From positions 124,001 through 188,000 of the forward strand of contig NZ_BMMS01000005.1 of assembly GCF_014646055.1 (NCBI RefSeq): a DNA stretch of 64,000 nucleotides. Reading direction: 5' to 3'. Source of the stretch: Wenjunlia tyrosinilytica. Lineage in GTDB: Bacteria > Actinomycetota > Actinomycetes > Streptomycetales > Streptomycetaceae. This document shows, piece after piece, positions 37,713-47,335 of this stretch; the first letter of the stretch is position 1, and the number at the start of each line of letters is the position of its first letter. The notes beneath the pieces are model-generated. The model saw only the letters and a list, made by a program, of their open reading frames with translations, made no database searches and was not told where the DNA came from. A program made the translations under genes and the position numbers.

Positions 37713-40700
37713 CCGCCATCTCCTCCGGCTGTGGATCGCGCGGCCCGCACGGGCTCCGGCTCGAAGCCGGGCACCAGACCGCTGTGGCAATAGGGCGTGT
37801 AGGCGAGTCCCATGAGGTTGCCCATCCGCAGGAGCAGCCAGCGCATGGTGCGCACCGCCTCCACCACCGGCCGTCCGCGGGCGAGTTCACCGATCATCAG
37901 TTCCGCCGCCCGGCCGGCCACGGACTGCTCCAGGGCGATCTCCGTCGCGACACAGCCGGCGGCGCCCAGGTGCTGGAAGACCGTGACGAAGTCGACCAGC
38001 GTGTGCGGAGTCAGCTCGCCGGTGTGGCAGCCGTTCATGACCACGAGCGGCCGGTTGTCCCCCCAGTGCTCGCGGGGCCACGACTGCGCCCACGTGTACA
38101 GATCGTCCGGGGCGAACTCCTCGTCCCTGCCTATCTCGAGGGTCGGCTCCGGATAGCCGCTCCCGGGCAGCGGACGGCGGCGGCCATGGCAGTAGAAGTA
38201 GACGACGTCCCGGCTCGTCGAGGCGAGCGACGCACGCAGGCCCGGGATGGTCGGGCACTTCTCGACCGGGTCCAGCCGCCCGTTGAGCCGGTCCAGATGG
38301 CCTTGCCTCAGCGTGGCGTCGAGCGTGGTGCTGAACGCCACCACGGCGTCCGGGCGCCCGCCCCTCGCCCCGAACTCCAAGGCCCCGCTGGCCGTTGGCC
38401 CCCACACCGGCGCCGCCACCTCGTGGGCGAAGCCCCAGAAGCCGGACGGGCACAGTGTGTTCTCCGGGTGGGGGTGCGGGCAGGACGCGGGCGGCTTGTC
38501 GCCCAGCCGGCCCGCCAGCCAGTCGCCGAGCAGCGGGCAGTCCTGGAGCGCCGTTTCCCCTCCCGCGCAGGGGATGTCGTAGACGAGCTGCCACGGAAAC
38601 GCGGCGAGCCTGGTCTCCTCGCCGGTGATCTGGATCCGCGCCGGCCGGCCGGTGACCCTGGCGGTGTCACGCAGCATCGCGTCGAGTTCCGCGCCGCGCC
38701 CGATGCTGAGGACCACCATGGTGTACAGCCGCCGTCCGAGGCGGGCGAGCCGGGCCAGATCGTCGCGGGCCGCGGCGGGCGGCAGCGCACCGGTCGGACC
38801 GTAGCGGCTGTGGACGCGGCCGTCGCGGGCGGTGGTGAAGTGCGCGGCGACGAGCGCGGTGCGCGCGATCTTGAGCGCCTCGAGGGCTCTGGCGTCGTTC
38901 AAGGACGCCGCGAACCGGTGCCCCGGTCCCCCGTAGACGGCTATCCGGTGCTCCCCGTCGCGGCCGATTCCGGAGTGGACGAGCACGTCGGTGCCGTGCG
39001 AGGGCCGCGCGGGGCCCAGGGGGTCGGCGCCGAGCGTGTGGCCGACGACGACGTGGTAGCCGTGGCCCTCGGCGCCCACACCGGCCCGCAGGACAGCGGC
39101 GACCAGGAGAGTGCGATCGGCGAACAGCCATAAGTGCAGCAGCGCCGAACGCGGCCCCACGGGTGTGCGGACGGGGATGCGCGCGGTGGCGCTCGGCCCC
39201 GACACCGGGATGTCGAGCGGCCACGGTTCGTCGGGAACGTCGAAGTCGTCGCTCAGCAGCAGGACATGCAGACGGGAGCCTGCCACGGAGGGGGTGTCGG
39301 GGAGGGGACTCTCCCGGGAGTTGAGCACGGCGCTGTCGTCCATGAGGGGACCGATGTTCAGGGCGAGTTCGTACGGCGTGCCGCACCGCAGAGGGGCGCT
39401 GCGGGCAACGCGTTCCGATGTGCCCGCCTCGCACAGCCAGGTGTTCAGGTGGCGCCTGTCCGCCGGCGGCTTTCCTCGGGAGTGGAACGCGTCGCGGTGG
39501 GCCCGCCAGACCTCGGCGAAGGGCCCGCTCGCTTCCGTGAGCCTTCGGCCGTAGCCCTCGCCGGGTTCGATCGCGCCGACCGTCGCCGGATGCGGCCGCG
39601 TCGCGTACGGGATCTCCGCCCGCTCCTGGTCGCGCTTGGGGGGCGCCGCTCTCGTGGTCCGCAGGCGCCTTTCGTACGCGGCCTGGAGACGCACCACAGC
39701 GCTGCCGTCGTGGAGCAGTTCCTCGATCACCTCCGGCGCGCGCCGGTCCCCTCGCCAGTCCGCTCGGCGGCCGAGCGCTCGCAGCGCGGCGACGCGCACC
39801 TGGGGCATGGGATCCCGCAGGGCGGCCTCCAGACGGACCGGCAGCGCGAGATCGGTGGCCGCGTCGGCGCACGCGTCCTCCGCCGCGGTCCTGACCCCGG
39901 CGTCCGGCCGGACGAGCGCGAACAGCAGCGCCTCATGGGCGAACGGGCTGCCGCAGGCCGCCAACGACGCCGCCGCGGCCCGGCGGACGGCGCTGTCGTC
40001 GTCGTCCAGCGCCACGGCGACCTCCTCGACCGCTTCCTCGGGCGCGGGGCACAGGCACAGCGCCGCGGTGAGCCTGCGTTCCGCGTCGGGGTGGCGCAGC
40101 AGTGCGGTCAGCGCGTTCAGCTCCGCGCCGGTCTCCCGTCCACTCCGCTCCCAGGCACCACACAGCAGTGCGGCTGCCCACTCCCACTCACCGGCCCCGC
40201 CGGCCACGGCTGTCACCGCGGCCCGGACCGCCTCCGGGGTGGCGCTGCCCCGAAGCCACAGCCCTCTGAACGCGGCGGCGCGGACGGTGGGTGCCGGGTC
40301 GGCGATCCCCGAGACCAGCGCCGCGTCGGCCACCGCCGCGGGCGCGTCGGGCGCGGAGCCCAGAGCGGCCATCGCCGCCGTCCGGAGTTCGACGCCGCCG
40401 TCCGTCGTGTCGGCCTCCGGGGCGGCCTCGGCGTCCGCGTCGAGTGCGCGGGCCAGTGCCGTCAGCACCCGCTGACGCGCGGGCGCCGCCCCGGACCCCG
40501 GGCACGCACGGGCGTCCTGGAAGTCCTCGGGGGTGGCGTGAAGATGCGGACCGAGCAGCCACACCAGCGTTTCGGCGGCGCCGCGGGCAGGCAGCCCGCC
40601 CCGCTCGAGGTGGTCGAGCAACCGCGGCAGCCTCGCCAGTGCGGCATGCCGCTCAAGGCCCTTGGCCGCACCCTCCCGCACCACCGGCTCGGCGTCGTCC

Positions 40701-41347
40701 GCCGCCGAGGCCAGCGCCTCGCCCGCTCCCTCGTTCCAACTCTGCGACAGTGCTTCGACAGCGGCCGCGCGGGTCTCGGTGTCGACGTCGGCCACCAATC
40801 GGCCCAGCCCGGCGACCGCGCCGTCGTGCGCGGTGCCCACCAGTGCCCGCGCCGCCGCGCGGCGCACCCCGGGCCGCCGATCGCGCAGGGCCTCGCTCAG
40901 GGCGGTGACGACGGCAGGCTCCACACACCCGCGCAGCGCGTCCGCCGCCGTGGCCCGCACCGCGGAAGTCCGATGGAGCAGTGCCGAGGCCAGGCGGCGG
41001 CGCCCCGGTGCCCCGCCGCTGTATCGCAGGATCAGCCCGGCCGTCAGCGCCACGGTCCGGTCGGAATCGAGCAGAGCCCCCTCCAGCACGGATAAGAGAG
41101 TCCGCTCGTCGGCCAGTGTCCGCACCAGATCGGCCCGGCGTCCCGCCAAAGCATCCGCCGCGCTCGCCCGCACCTGTGCGGAGGAATCGCCGACCATCCG
41201 CACCAGCGCACCGAGCACGGCTCGGTCACGGGACCGGGCCGCGACCCCGGCGGCAGCGCACCGCCGCTCCACACGTTCGCTTCCCAGGGCCGCGAGCAGT
41301 CCGGCCGCCGCGTCCGACGCGTCCGCACCCCGCCTGCCACGCTGCAT
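37709..41347 (-). CDS. HEAT-repeat CHAT-domain protease with intact His/Cys dyad
   Basis: In this 1212-residue protein, residues 1-600 are HEAT/Armadillo-type helix pairs with repeated VRxAAAxAL patterns. A middle linker domain follows, then a CHAT protease at about 880-1180. The dyad is clear: His1054 in VVYFYCHGRRRP and Cys1107 in VVMNGCHTGELTP. The architecture, a helical sensor plus caspase-like effector, suggests cleavage of a host or partner protein on activation. ATG at 41347 follows a GGGGGG stretch; ATG 41368 is an alternative adding seven residues. It is the promoter-proximal gene of the eight-gene minus-strand operon. Confidence 0.87.
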   Translation of the reverse strand: MQRGRRGADASDAAAGLLAALGSERVERRCAAAGVAARSRDRAVLGALVRMVGDSSAQVRASAADALAGRRADLVRTLADERTLLSVLEGALLDSDRTVALTAGLILRYSGGAPGRRRLASALLHRTSAVRATAADALRGCVEPAVVTALSEALRDRRPGVRRAAARALVGTAHDGAVAGLGRLVADVDTETRAAAVEALSQSWNEGAGEALASAADDAEPVVREGAAKGLERHAALARLPRLLDHLERGGLPARGAAETLVWLLGPHLHATPEDFQDARACPGSGAAPARQRVLTALARALDADAEAAPEADTTDGGVELRTAAMAALGSAPDAPAAVADAALVSGIADPAPTVRAAAFRGLWLRGSATPEAVRAAVTAVAGGAGEWEWAAALLCGAWERSGRETGAELNALTALLRHPDAERRLTAALCLCPAPEEAVEEVAVALDDDDSAVRRAAAASLAACGSPFAHEALLFALVRPDAGVRTAAEDACADAATDLALPVRLEAALRDPMPQVRVAALRALGRRADWRGDRRAPEVIEELLHDGSAVVRLQAAYERRLRTTRAAPPKRDQERAEIPYATRPHPATVGAIEPGEGYGRRLTEASGPFAEVWRAHRDAFHSRGKPPADRRHLNTWLCEAGTSERVARSAPLRCGTPYELALNIGPLMDDSAVLNSRESPLPDTPSVAGSRLHVLLLSDDFDVPDEPWPLDIPVSGPSATARIPVRTPVGPRSALLHLWLFADRTLLVAAVLRAGVGAEGHGYHVVVGHTLGADPLGPARPSHGTDVLVHSGIGRDGEHRIAVYGGPGHRFAASLNDARALEALKIARTALVAAHFTTARDGRVHSRYGPTGALPPAAARDDLARLARLGRRLYTMVVLSIGRGAELDAMLRDTARVTGRPARIQITGEETRLAAFPWQLVYDIPCAGGETALQDCPLLGDWLAGRLGDKPPASCPHPHPENTLCPSGFWGFAHEVAAPVWGPTASGALEFGARGGRPDAVVAFSTTLDATLRQGHLDRLNGRLDPVEKCPTIPGLRASLASTSRDVVYFYCHGRRRPLPGSGYPEPTLEIGRDEEFAPDDLYTWAQSWPREHWGDNRPLVVMNGCHTGELTPHTLVDFVTVFQHLGAAGCVATEIALEQSVAGRAAELMIGELARGRPVVEAVRTMRWLLLRMGNLMGLAYTPYCHSGLVPGFEPEPVRAARSTAGGDGG

Positions 41348-41508
41348 ACGGTGGCCCCCCAGCCCCATTGCGACGGTCCGAAATGTCGAGCGGACCCGTG
41401 CAAGGCCGCGATGTCAGTGCTTCGTTGTACCGCATCCGGGGACGGGGGAACGGCGTTTTGCCGGAAGCCGGGTGGCAAGGCCCCGGCCGACGCCATGAGG
41501 AGTCCCGG

Positions 41509-41645
41509 CCCGGCGGGCGGGGGACCGCAGCGGGCCGCAGGGAGACCGGGTCGTCGCCCGGCGGGGGGACCGCAGCCGGTCGCAGGGCTCGACCGGGTCG
41601 TCGTCCTCGCGCCGTCCTCGTCCTCGCGCCGTCCTCGCCGTCTCC
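41509..41645. repeat. Imperfect 47-bp tandem repeat plus TCCTCGCGCCG repeats
   Basis: Two diverged copies of a 47-bp unit that begins CCCGGCGGG and ends GACCGGGTCGTCG lie at about 41509-41556 and 41557-41603. They are followed by two copies of GTCCTCGCGCC before 41645. The whole 313-bp gap upstream of the HEAT-CHAT gene (41348-41660) has no coding character. It should contain the promoter of the minus-strand operon, but no clear boxes were found. Confidence 0.7.
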
Positions 41646-41660
41646 CGATCCGGCGTGGGC

Positions 41661-42125
41661 TCAACGCGCCCGCGCTCCCGCAGACGACATCAGCGCCTCC
41701 AGCTTGTCGAGGCTCTGCGTCCAGCCTTCCTCGTGGAGAGCCTGGCGGCGCTGCGTGGCGAAGTCGCCCTGGGTCAGACGCAGTTCGGTCGACCGGCCGT
41801 CGATGTCGTGGAGCGACAGCGTCGCCACCGTCTCCCGGTCCTCCGGGTCGGGGGGCTCCCAGCGGAAGGTGCGGGACAGGCGTTCCGGAGGGGTCACCTC
41901 GACGTACTCCCCCACCAGGTGGAAGAGTTCGCCCTCCGGCGGCCGCATTGCGATCCGGTACGCGCCACCCGGCCGCAGGTCGCTTTCCACGCTCGCGGTG
42001 GTGAAGCCCTCGGGGCCCCACCACTTGACCAGTTCCCCCGGTTCGGTGAGGGCGCGGAAGACCACTGAGCGGGGTGCGCGCAGCACTCGCAGGAGGTGCA
42101 GTCTCAGCCCGGCGTCGTGAGTCAT
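41661..42125 (-). CDS. SRPBCC/AHSA1-like domain protein
   Basis: The 154-residue protein has the START-like AHSA1 pattern: VLRAPRSVVFRALTEPGEL at the start, VKWWGPEGFTT, and the ending GWTQSLDKLEALM. Such proteins bind hydrophobic ligands or assist chaperones; many streptomycete copies sit beside ArsR regulators, but none is adjacent here. ATG at 42125 has GGAGGAGG six bases upstream. Function is unknown beyond the fold. Confidence 0.88.
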   Translation of the reverse strand: MTHDAGLRLHLLRVLRAPRSVVFRALTEPGELVKWWGPEGFTTASVESDLRPGGAYRIAMRPPEGELFHLVGEYVEVTPPERLSRTFRWEPPDPEDRETVATLSLHDIDGRSTELRLTQGDFATQRRQALHEEGWTQSLDKLEALMSSAGARAR

Positions 42126-42239
42126 CACAAGCCTCCTCCGCGCTCCATTTTAGTCCGTGACCCGCGACCCCGGCGGCCAGGGCCGTCCGGCCCGCCTGAG
42201 CGCGCCCCGTCCCCCGCGCCGTCCGTCGCGCGCCACCGC

Positions 42240-42665
42240 CTATCGGCGGACGGGGACCTTGGCGGGAGGGGCCGTGGTGGCGGCCGGCTCGACGGGGCTC
42301 AGGCCGAGCCAGGCGGCGAAGGCGAAGAGCAGGACCACCTCCGCGATCACGGACACGGTGCCGTAGGGCGGCTCCCAGCCGACCTCCTGGTAGCCGCCGG
42401 GCAGTCCGACGGTGCGCGACAGCGTGAAGCCGACGATCATGCCGGCGCTGAGCAGGGCGCCGGCCACCCAGGCCGGTGCCGCGTTGCGCCGGAACAGGCC
42501 GAGGGCGACGAGGATCAGGGCCGCGCCGCCGATCAGGAACAGGACTCCGATGTAGGGCATCTCCTCCAGATGGGCCGGGACGAGCATCAGGTGGAGCACA
42601 GCGCTGGTGAGGGCGCACAGCGCACCGACTCCTACCAGCACGATCTCCTTCGCACGCGTGGTCAT
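42240..42665 (-). CDS. Four-helix small membrane protein
   Basis: This 141-residue protein has four hydrophobic segments (about 8-27, 38-58, 66-84 and 103-124) and a Pro/Ala-rich tail ending VPVRR. It resembles generic actinobacterial integral membrane proteins of unknown function. It stands alone, 114 bp upstream of the SRPBCC gene on the same strand. Confidence 0.75.
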   Translation of the reverse strand: MTTRAKEIVLVGVGALCALTSAVLHLMLVPAHLEEMPYIGVLFLIGGAALILVALGLFRRNAAPAWVAGALLSAGMIVGFTLSRTVGLPGGYQEVGWEPPYGTVSVIAEVVLLFAFAAWLGLSPVEPAATTAPPAKVPVRR

Positions 42666-43004
42666 CAGCTCTCCAGAGGCACGTGGGGGCTATGGATCAG
42701 GTGTCTCCCAAGGGATACGGATCACGGCGCGATACGGCTTGTGATCGAGTCCACGGACTGAAACGGGGGACCAGGCAGTGGCCACTGCGGGACCGGTGGT
42801 CCCGGGCGCCGGGCGGTGCCGTGGTCACCCCCACCGGCGGATTCGGTGGGTGCGCGCCACGTCGTCACCGGTCGTTGCGCGCCGCGGGGGGCTGGGCGGC
42901 CTGTGCCGGGAGACGGTGATGGGCGGCGACCAGCTTCTCGGCCTTGGACCGGTCCCGGCCGCGGTTCCCGGCGACGCGGTTGACCTGTTCCCGCGCGTGG
43001 GCCT
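42666..43004. other. 339-bp gap without a supported gene
   Basis: Several short frames cross this stretch, none with a start site plus family resemblance. A minus-strand frame directly after the SRPBCC gene reads HAREQVNRVAGNRGRDRSKA and on to a stop near 42872. It may be the tail of a decayed small gene, but it has no start and is not recognised. Confidence 0.5.
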
Positions 43005-43451
43005 TCAGGACGCCTCCACGGCCGCCTTGATGCGGCGGGCGAAGGCGTCGGCGTCCTTGCGGGCCGCGCTCACGGCGAAGCCCGCGATGAGCTTGCCCAG
43101 GCCATGGCCCTCGAGGTCGTTGAAGACCCTCAGACGCGTCCTGCCCTCGGCGGTCGGCTCGAGGTCGTAGCCGCCCTCGCTCGCGGTCACCAGGTTCTTC
43201 GAGATCTCCGTCCAGCGGATCGTCGTGGGCGCCCGGAACTCGCTGATGCGGAACTCCCGGTTCGATTTCATCCCGGCGTCCTTGACCGTGCTCCTGTAGA
43301 CGGTGCCCACCGCGGTCGGGCCGTCCGTCGTCTTCGCGATCTCCAGCACCCTGGGGCTGAACTTGGGATCGTTCTCCCCGTCGGCCAGGAAGGCGAACAC
43401 CTCTTCAACAGGGCGGTCGATCTCGACCGTTGCCTCGAACCGACCGGCCAT
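43005..43451 (-). CDS. SRPBCC family protein (polyketide cyclase/dehydrase-like)
   Basis: The 148-residue protein begins MAGRFEATVEIDRPVEEVFA, the standard opening of the polyketide-cyclase-2/SRPBCC group, and continues VLEIAKTTDGPTAVGTVY with an amphipathic C-terminal helix. It would bind a hydrophobic ligand in a deep cavity. ATG at 43451 is preceded by GAGGAGG. It is not closely linked to a biosynthetic cluster, so its role is open. Confidence 0.85.
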   Translation of the reverse strand: MAGRFEATVEIDRPVEEVFAFLADGENDPKFSPRVLEIAKTTDGPTAVGTVYRSTVKDAGMKSNREFRISEFRAPTTIRWTEISKNLVTASEGGYDLEPTAEGRTRLRVFNDLEGHGLGKLIAGFAVSAARKDADAFARRIKAAVEAS

Positions 43452-43583
43452 TGGTTCCTCCTCTGATCGCCCGCCGCTGCGGGGTGCGGGCATCAACGCT
43501 TATCACCCCGGGCGGGCGATTGCGGGGAGCCGCGCCCCGGCCGATCAGCGCGCTGCCTGCCGAGCGCGGCCCGCACCGGCACC

Positions 43584-44465
43584 TCACTCGGCGGTCCAGG
43601 CCGCCATCCAGGCCTCGTTCTGAATGGAGATCACATGCTCGCACTGCCCGACGAAAGCGTCCTCATCGGCAGGGCTGCCCGCCGTGGACCTTCCCAGGAG
43701 GAGACGGTCCAGCTCCTCAGCCGTGCGGGTGAACTCCAACTCCTGGTAGCCGTACTTCACCGCCGCGGCATGAGCGGTCACGGCGGCGGCGACGGTCGCG
43801 GCGACGGCCACCCACGCGCTCGCCTGCTCCACCCCGAAGACACCGGACACCGCGCCCAGGATCGCTCCGGTGATGCCGAGCACGGTCTCGATCCTCTGGA
43901 CGACGGCGACCTTGCGGGCCATCTCCACGGCCTTGGGCCGGTAGTAGCCGTCGAGTTGTGCCTTGACACGCAGGTCGGCGTACGAGTCGACGTCGTACAC
44001 GGCGGGCACCGCGCGCCGGACCGGGGCGATCCCCGCGAGGTAGCGGGTCAGATCCGACGCGGACGCACGGAGCCTGTCGATCCGGGCGACGAGTTCGGAC
44101 TCGGCGTTCGGCCCCCGGTACGGTCCCGCCTGCGCGAGGAAGGTGTACGTCTCCTTCTTGACCGCCTCGCTCACCGAGCGAAGACGGGTCCAGTCGCGTG
44201 TCCGGCGCGGACCGGCACCCTTGGCCGCGATCGGCACGAGCCCGGCGGCGACGGCGGCGCCGAAGGCCAGGGCCTTGCCGGCCATTCCGTTCCAACTCAT
44301 CACCTGGGACGAGGCGGTGCCCAGGACAGCCGCCGCGATCCCCAGCATCAGGGAGACCGTCCTGGCCCTGCCCATGGACGCCTTCAACCGGTTCGCCGCC
44401 TGCGACCAGACACTCTGCCGGTCCCACACGCCGGCCACGGCCGCACTACCCCCCACAACGCTCAC
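43584..44465 (-). CDS. SLATT/DUF4231-like membrane protein
   Basis: This 293-residue protein has two hydrophobic hairpins (about 35-75 and 200-240). A middle helical region SDLTRYLAGIAPVRRAVPAVYDVDSY lies between them, and a C-terminal helix contains QNEAWMAAW. This 2TM-linker-2TM-helix layout fits DUF4231 and related SLATT proteins, membrane effectors found beside nucleotide-sensing conflict genes. It lies divergently 92 bp from a NACHT gene, which supports an effector/sensor pairing. GTG 44465 is the likeliest start, but the ribosome-binding site is weak. Membrane disruption on activation is inferred from the family. Confidence 0.7.
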   Translation of the reverse strand: MSVVGGSAAVAGVWDRQSVWSQAANRLKASMGRARTVSLMLGIAAAVLGTASSQVMSWNGMAGKALAFGAAVAAGLVPIAAKGAGPRRTRDWTRLRSVSEAVKKETYTFLAQAGPYRGPNAESELVARIDRLRASASDLTRYLAGIAPVRRAVPAVYDVDSYADLRVKAQLDGYYRPKAVEMARKVAVVQRIETVLGITGAILGAVSGVFGVEQASAWVAVAATVAAAVTAHAAAVKYGYQELEFTRTAEELDRLLLGRSTAGSPADEDAFVGQCEHVISIQNEAWMAAWTAE

Positions 44466-44557
44466 CCCGCGATTCTGACGCTCTCTCCGATCCGCGCGCA
44501 ACGCCCCGCGGTCGGCCGCGGCTGCGGCATTCTGGATCCGTCGTCGGAGGGGTGCGG

Positions 44558-47221
44558 GTGGAAGTCCTACTGATCACCGAGATCGTCCGAATCGCGATCG
44601 ACGCCGCGCTCAACGCGCTCGACAAGCGGCGGGCGCGGTCTCGTTCCCAGCCGCTTCGGCTCTCGCAGCTGCTCCGGATGAGGGATGTGAACGCACCTGA
44701 GTGGGCTCGCCATCTCGTGACCCGGGCGGTCGCCAAAGGCCAGTACGGCCACACGGTGACCGACACCGAGGCGGACGCGGTCACCCAGGTGCTCACCGCG
44801 GCCCTGCTGACCCTCGGAACCCTGTCCGTGGCCGAAACCGACGCTGTCGACATGGGACCGCAGGAACTCAGCCGCCGTGTCGTGGAAGCCCTGCCGCCGG
44901 ACACGCCGAACCTTTCCGACGAGGGCACCGCTTTGCTGGTCGCCCTGCTGGACCAGTTCTGCCTCCATGTCCTGCACGGCCTCGTCAACCGGTGGGAAGC
45001 CGTTCCCGACGGTCTGCGTCCGCAGGCCGAGCGCATCGCCCGGATGGTCTTCGAAGAGCAGTACCGGGACCACGTCGCCGAGGCGCACAACAGGATGGAG
45101 CTGTTCGGCCTCGACATCGTGCGCGACCCCATGGCACTGACCCTCGACACCGCCTACCTCGCCCCCATGGCCGAGATCGGCGGCGACAGCGGCCATGGGG
45201 TGCGCGCCGAGCAGGCGCTGACGGGGGAAGCGCGTCTTCTCGTACGCGGCTCCGCGGGATCGGGCAAGACGACGCTGCTCTCATGGCTCGCCGTGTCGGC
45301 GGCCCGCCGCTCCTTGGAGCTGTCGACGGGATTCGGCGACCCCGTCCCCTTTCTCCTGCCGGTTCGTACCATCGTCCGCCACGGGGAGCTGCCCGGCCCG
45401 GACGAGTTCCTGTCCTGCGTCGGCTCTCCGCTCGCCGACCGGGCTCCGGACCGCTGGGCGCACCATCTCCTGGCAGAGGGAAGCGGCCTGGTACTGCTCG
45501 ACGGCATCGACGAGGTCCGGCCGACGGAGCGTGCCCGGGTGCGGCGCTGGCTGGAGGAGTTGCTCAGCGCGTACCCGCACTCGTCCTACGTGGTGACGTC
45601 CAGGCCGTCGGCGGTGCCCGAGGGATGGCTGCACCGCGCCGGGTTCGGCGAGCTGGCCCTGCTGCCGCTCGACCGCGCGGACATCGAGCGCTTTGTCTCC
45701 CTCTGGCACACGGCCGCCGGGGTCGCCCAGCCCACGGCGCACGACCAGGCTCGTCTGGGGGAGTACGAGAACGCGCTCCTGCACTCGATTCGCGCGAGGC
45801 GCGACCTCCAGGGGCTGATGAAGAACCCGCTGATGTGCGCCCTGATCTGCGCGCTGCACAGGGTGCGCGTCGGCCATCTTCCCACCCAGCGTGTCCAGTT
45901 GTACGACGCGGCCCTGTCGATGCTGCTCGGGCGGCGGGACCGCGAACGCTCGATCGCCGCTCCCGAGGGTGTGAGGCTCAGCGAGGAGGACCAGCGTTTC
46001 CTGCTGGGGCACATCGCCTACTGGATGCTGCGCAACGGCAGGGTGGAGGCAGCCGGCACGGAACTGCTCGCCGTGCTCTCCGACGCGCTTCGGGCACTGC
46101 CCCCCTTCTCGGCGGACTCGCGGGAGGTCTACCAGCACCTGCTGGCACGAAGCGGCCTGCTGAGGGAGACGGCCGTCACGAGAGTGGAGTTCGTCCACGG
46201 CCCGCTCATGCAGTACCTGGCGGCACAGCGGATCGTGGAGGCGGGCGACCTCGACCTCCTGGTGGACAACGCCCACGACGACTGGTGGCGCGAATGCGTC
46301 ATCCTGGCCGTGGCCTACGCCCGTCCGTGGGAGGGGCGGAGGGTGCTGCTCGGTCTGCTCGAGCGTGCGCGGCGGGCCGTTGCGCACGCCGAGCATGTGC
46401 AACTGGTTCTGATCGCCGCCACGGCGATGGAGGAGTGCGCGGAGGCCGACCCCGAGGTCCGAGCGCGGGTGGAGGAGAAGGCGGCGGAGCTTGTCCCGCC
46501 GCAGCGGCCCGAGGACGTCCACCCGCTGGCCCAGGCGGGGGAGATGATCCTGCGGCTGTTTCCCCATCCGGCGTACGTGTCGGAGTCCGAGGCCGCTCTC
46601 ATGGTCCGCACCGCCGAGTTGATCGGCGGAGACGTGGCCCAGGCCTTCATCCGCGACTTCGAACGGCAGCGTGCGGAGCTGGCCCGGCACACCAGCACCT
46701 GGAATCCCCAACGGCCCCCCGCTCAGCATCTGTTCGTCGCGTCCTGGACCGACGACGGGGCGAGCGGCGAGGCGGGGGCCGCCGTGCGCTCCGCGATGGA
46801 GGTGCGCAGCGACCCGGACCTCGCCCGGCTCGCGGGCGCCGCGCATGTCCACCAACTCACCTGCCGCGGCGGCATCACCGACTACGGTCCGCTGCGGCAC
46901 CTGCCCGGCCTCAGGAAGCTCACGATCGCCGGAAATCCGGGCCTCACCGGCCTGGATGCCCTGTCCGGCTGCCGCAAGCTGCGCTTCCTCTCCGTGTCCG
47001 ACTGCCCCCTCCTCGACGACCTGTCCGCGGTGGCCGGCACGGATGTCACCTTCCTGGAACTCGCGCCGCTGCCGTCCGCCGACCGGCTCGGCGGCCTGGC
47101 CGGTGCGCTGTGGCTGCGCGCTCTCCATCTGCCCACCGCCACGGGCGCATTCGACCTGGAGCCGCTGCGCCGTACGCTTCCCCGTGTGGAGATCGTTCCC
47201 GGCCCGGCGCCCTGGCACTGA
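44558..47221 (+). CDS. NACHT NTPase with C-terminal leucine-rich repeats
   Basis: The 887-residue protein starts with a helical domain (1-200) like the N-terminal helical domains of bacterial NACHT proteins. A NACHT module follows: P-loop GSAGSGKTT at 231-239, LVLLDGIDEV at 311-320 (Walker B with the NACHT Asp/Glu pair), SYVVTSRPSAVP as sensor and a KNPLMCALICAL helix. A winged-helix/ARM-like region precedes short leucine-rich repeats at about 775-870 (LRKLTIAGNPGLTGLDAL, LRFLSVSDCPLLDDL). Bacterial NACHT proteins are antiphage sensors. GTG 44558 has GGAGG seven bases upstream. The divergent SLATT-like gene is a candidate effector. Confidence 0.85.
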   Translation: MEVLLITEIVRIAIDAALNALDKRRARSRSQPLRLSQLLRMRDVNAPEWARHLVTRAVAKGQYGHTVTDTEADAVTQVLTAALLTLGTLSVAETDAVDMGPQELSRRVVEALPPDTPNLSDEGTALLVALLDQFCLHVLHGLVNRWEAVPDGLRPQAERIARMVFEEQYRDHVAEAHNRMELFGLDIVRDPMALTLDTAYLAPMAEIGGDSGHGVRAEQALTGEARLLVRGSAGSGKTTLLSWLAVSAARRSLELSTGFGDPVPFLLPVRTIVRHGELPGPDEFLSCVGSPLADRAPDRWAHHLLAEGSGLVLLDGIDEVRPTERARVRRWLEELLSAYPHSSYVVTSRPSAVPEGWLHRAGFGELALLPLDRADIERFVSLWHTAAGVAQPTAHDQARLGEYENALLHSIRARRDLQGLMKNPLMCALICALHRVRVGHLPTQRVQLYDAALSMLLGRRDRERSIAAPEGVRLSEEDQRFLLGHIAYWMLRNGRVEAAGTELLAVLSDALRALPPFSADSREVYQHLLARSGLLRETAVTRVEFVHGPLMQYLAAQRIVEAGDLDLLVDNAHDDWWRECVILAVAYARPWEGRRVLLGLLERARRAVAHAEHVQLVLIAATAMEECAEADPEVRARVEEKAAELVPPQRPEDVHPLAQAGEMILRLFPHPAYVSESEAALMVRTAELIGGDVAQAFIRDFERQRAELARHTSTWNPQRPPAQHLFVASWTDDGASGEAGAAVRSAMEVRSDPDLARLAGAAHVHQLTCRGGITDYGPLRHLPGLRKLTIAGNPGLTGLDALSGCRKLRFLSVSDCPLLDDLSAVAGTDVTFLELAPLPSADRLGGLAGALWLRALHLPTATGAFDLEPLRRTLPRVEIVPGPAPWH

Positions 47222-47335
47222 GCCGGACCGCCGAAGTTCGCGAAGGCGGCCCGCGGCCCAACGGCCGCACGGTAGAAAGAAGACGACGAGGACACGGGCT
47301 CACAGGGCTCACCACGGGATACGCCGGAGGATGAC

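Noticed and set aside
42660-43000. Small gene after the SRPBCC gene on the minus strand
   Set aside because: It has no start codon, no ribosome-binding site and no recognisable family.
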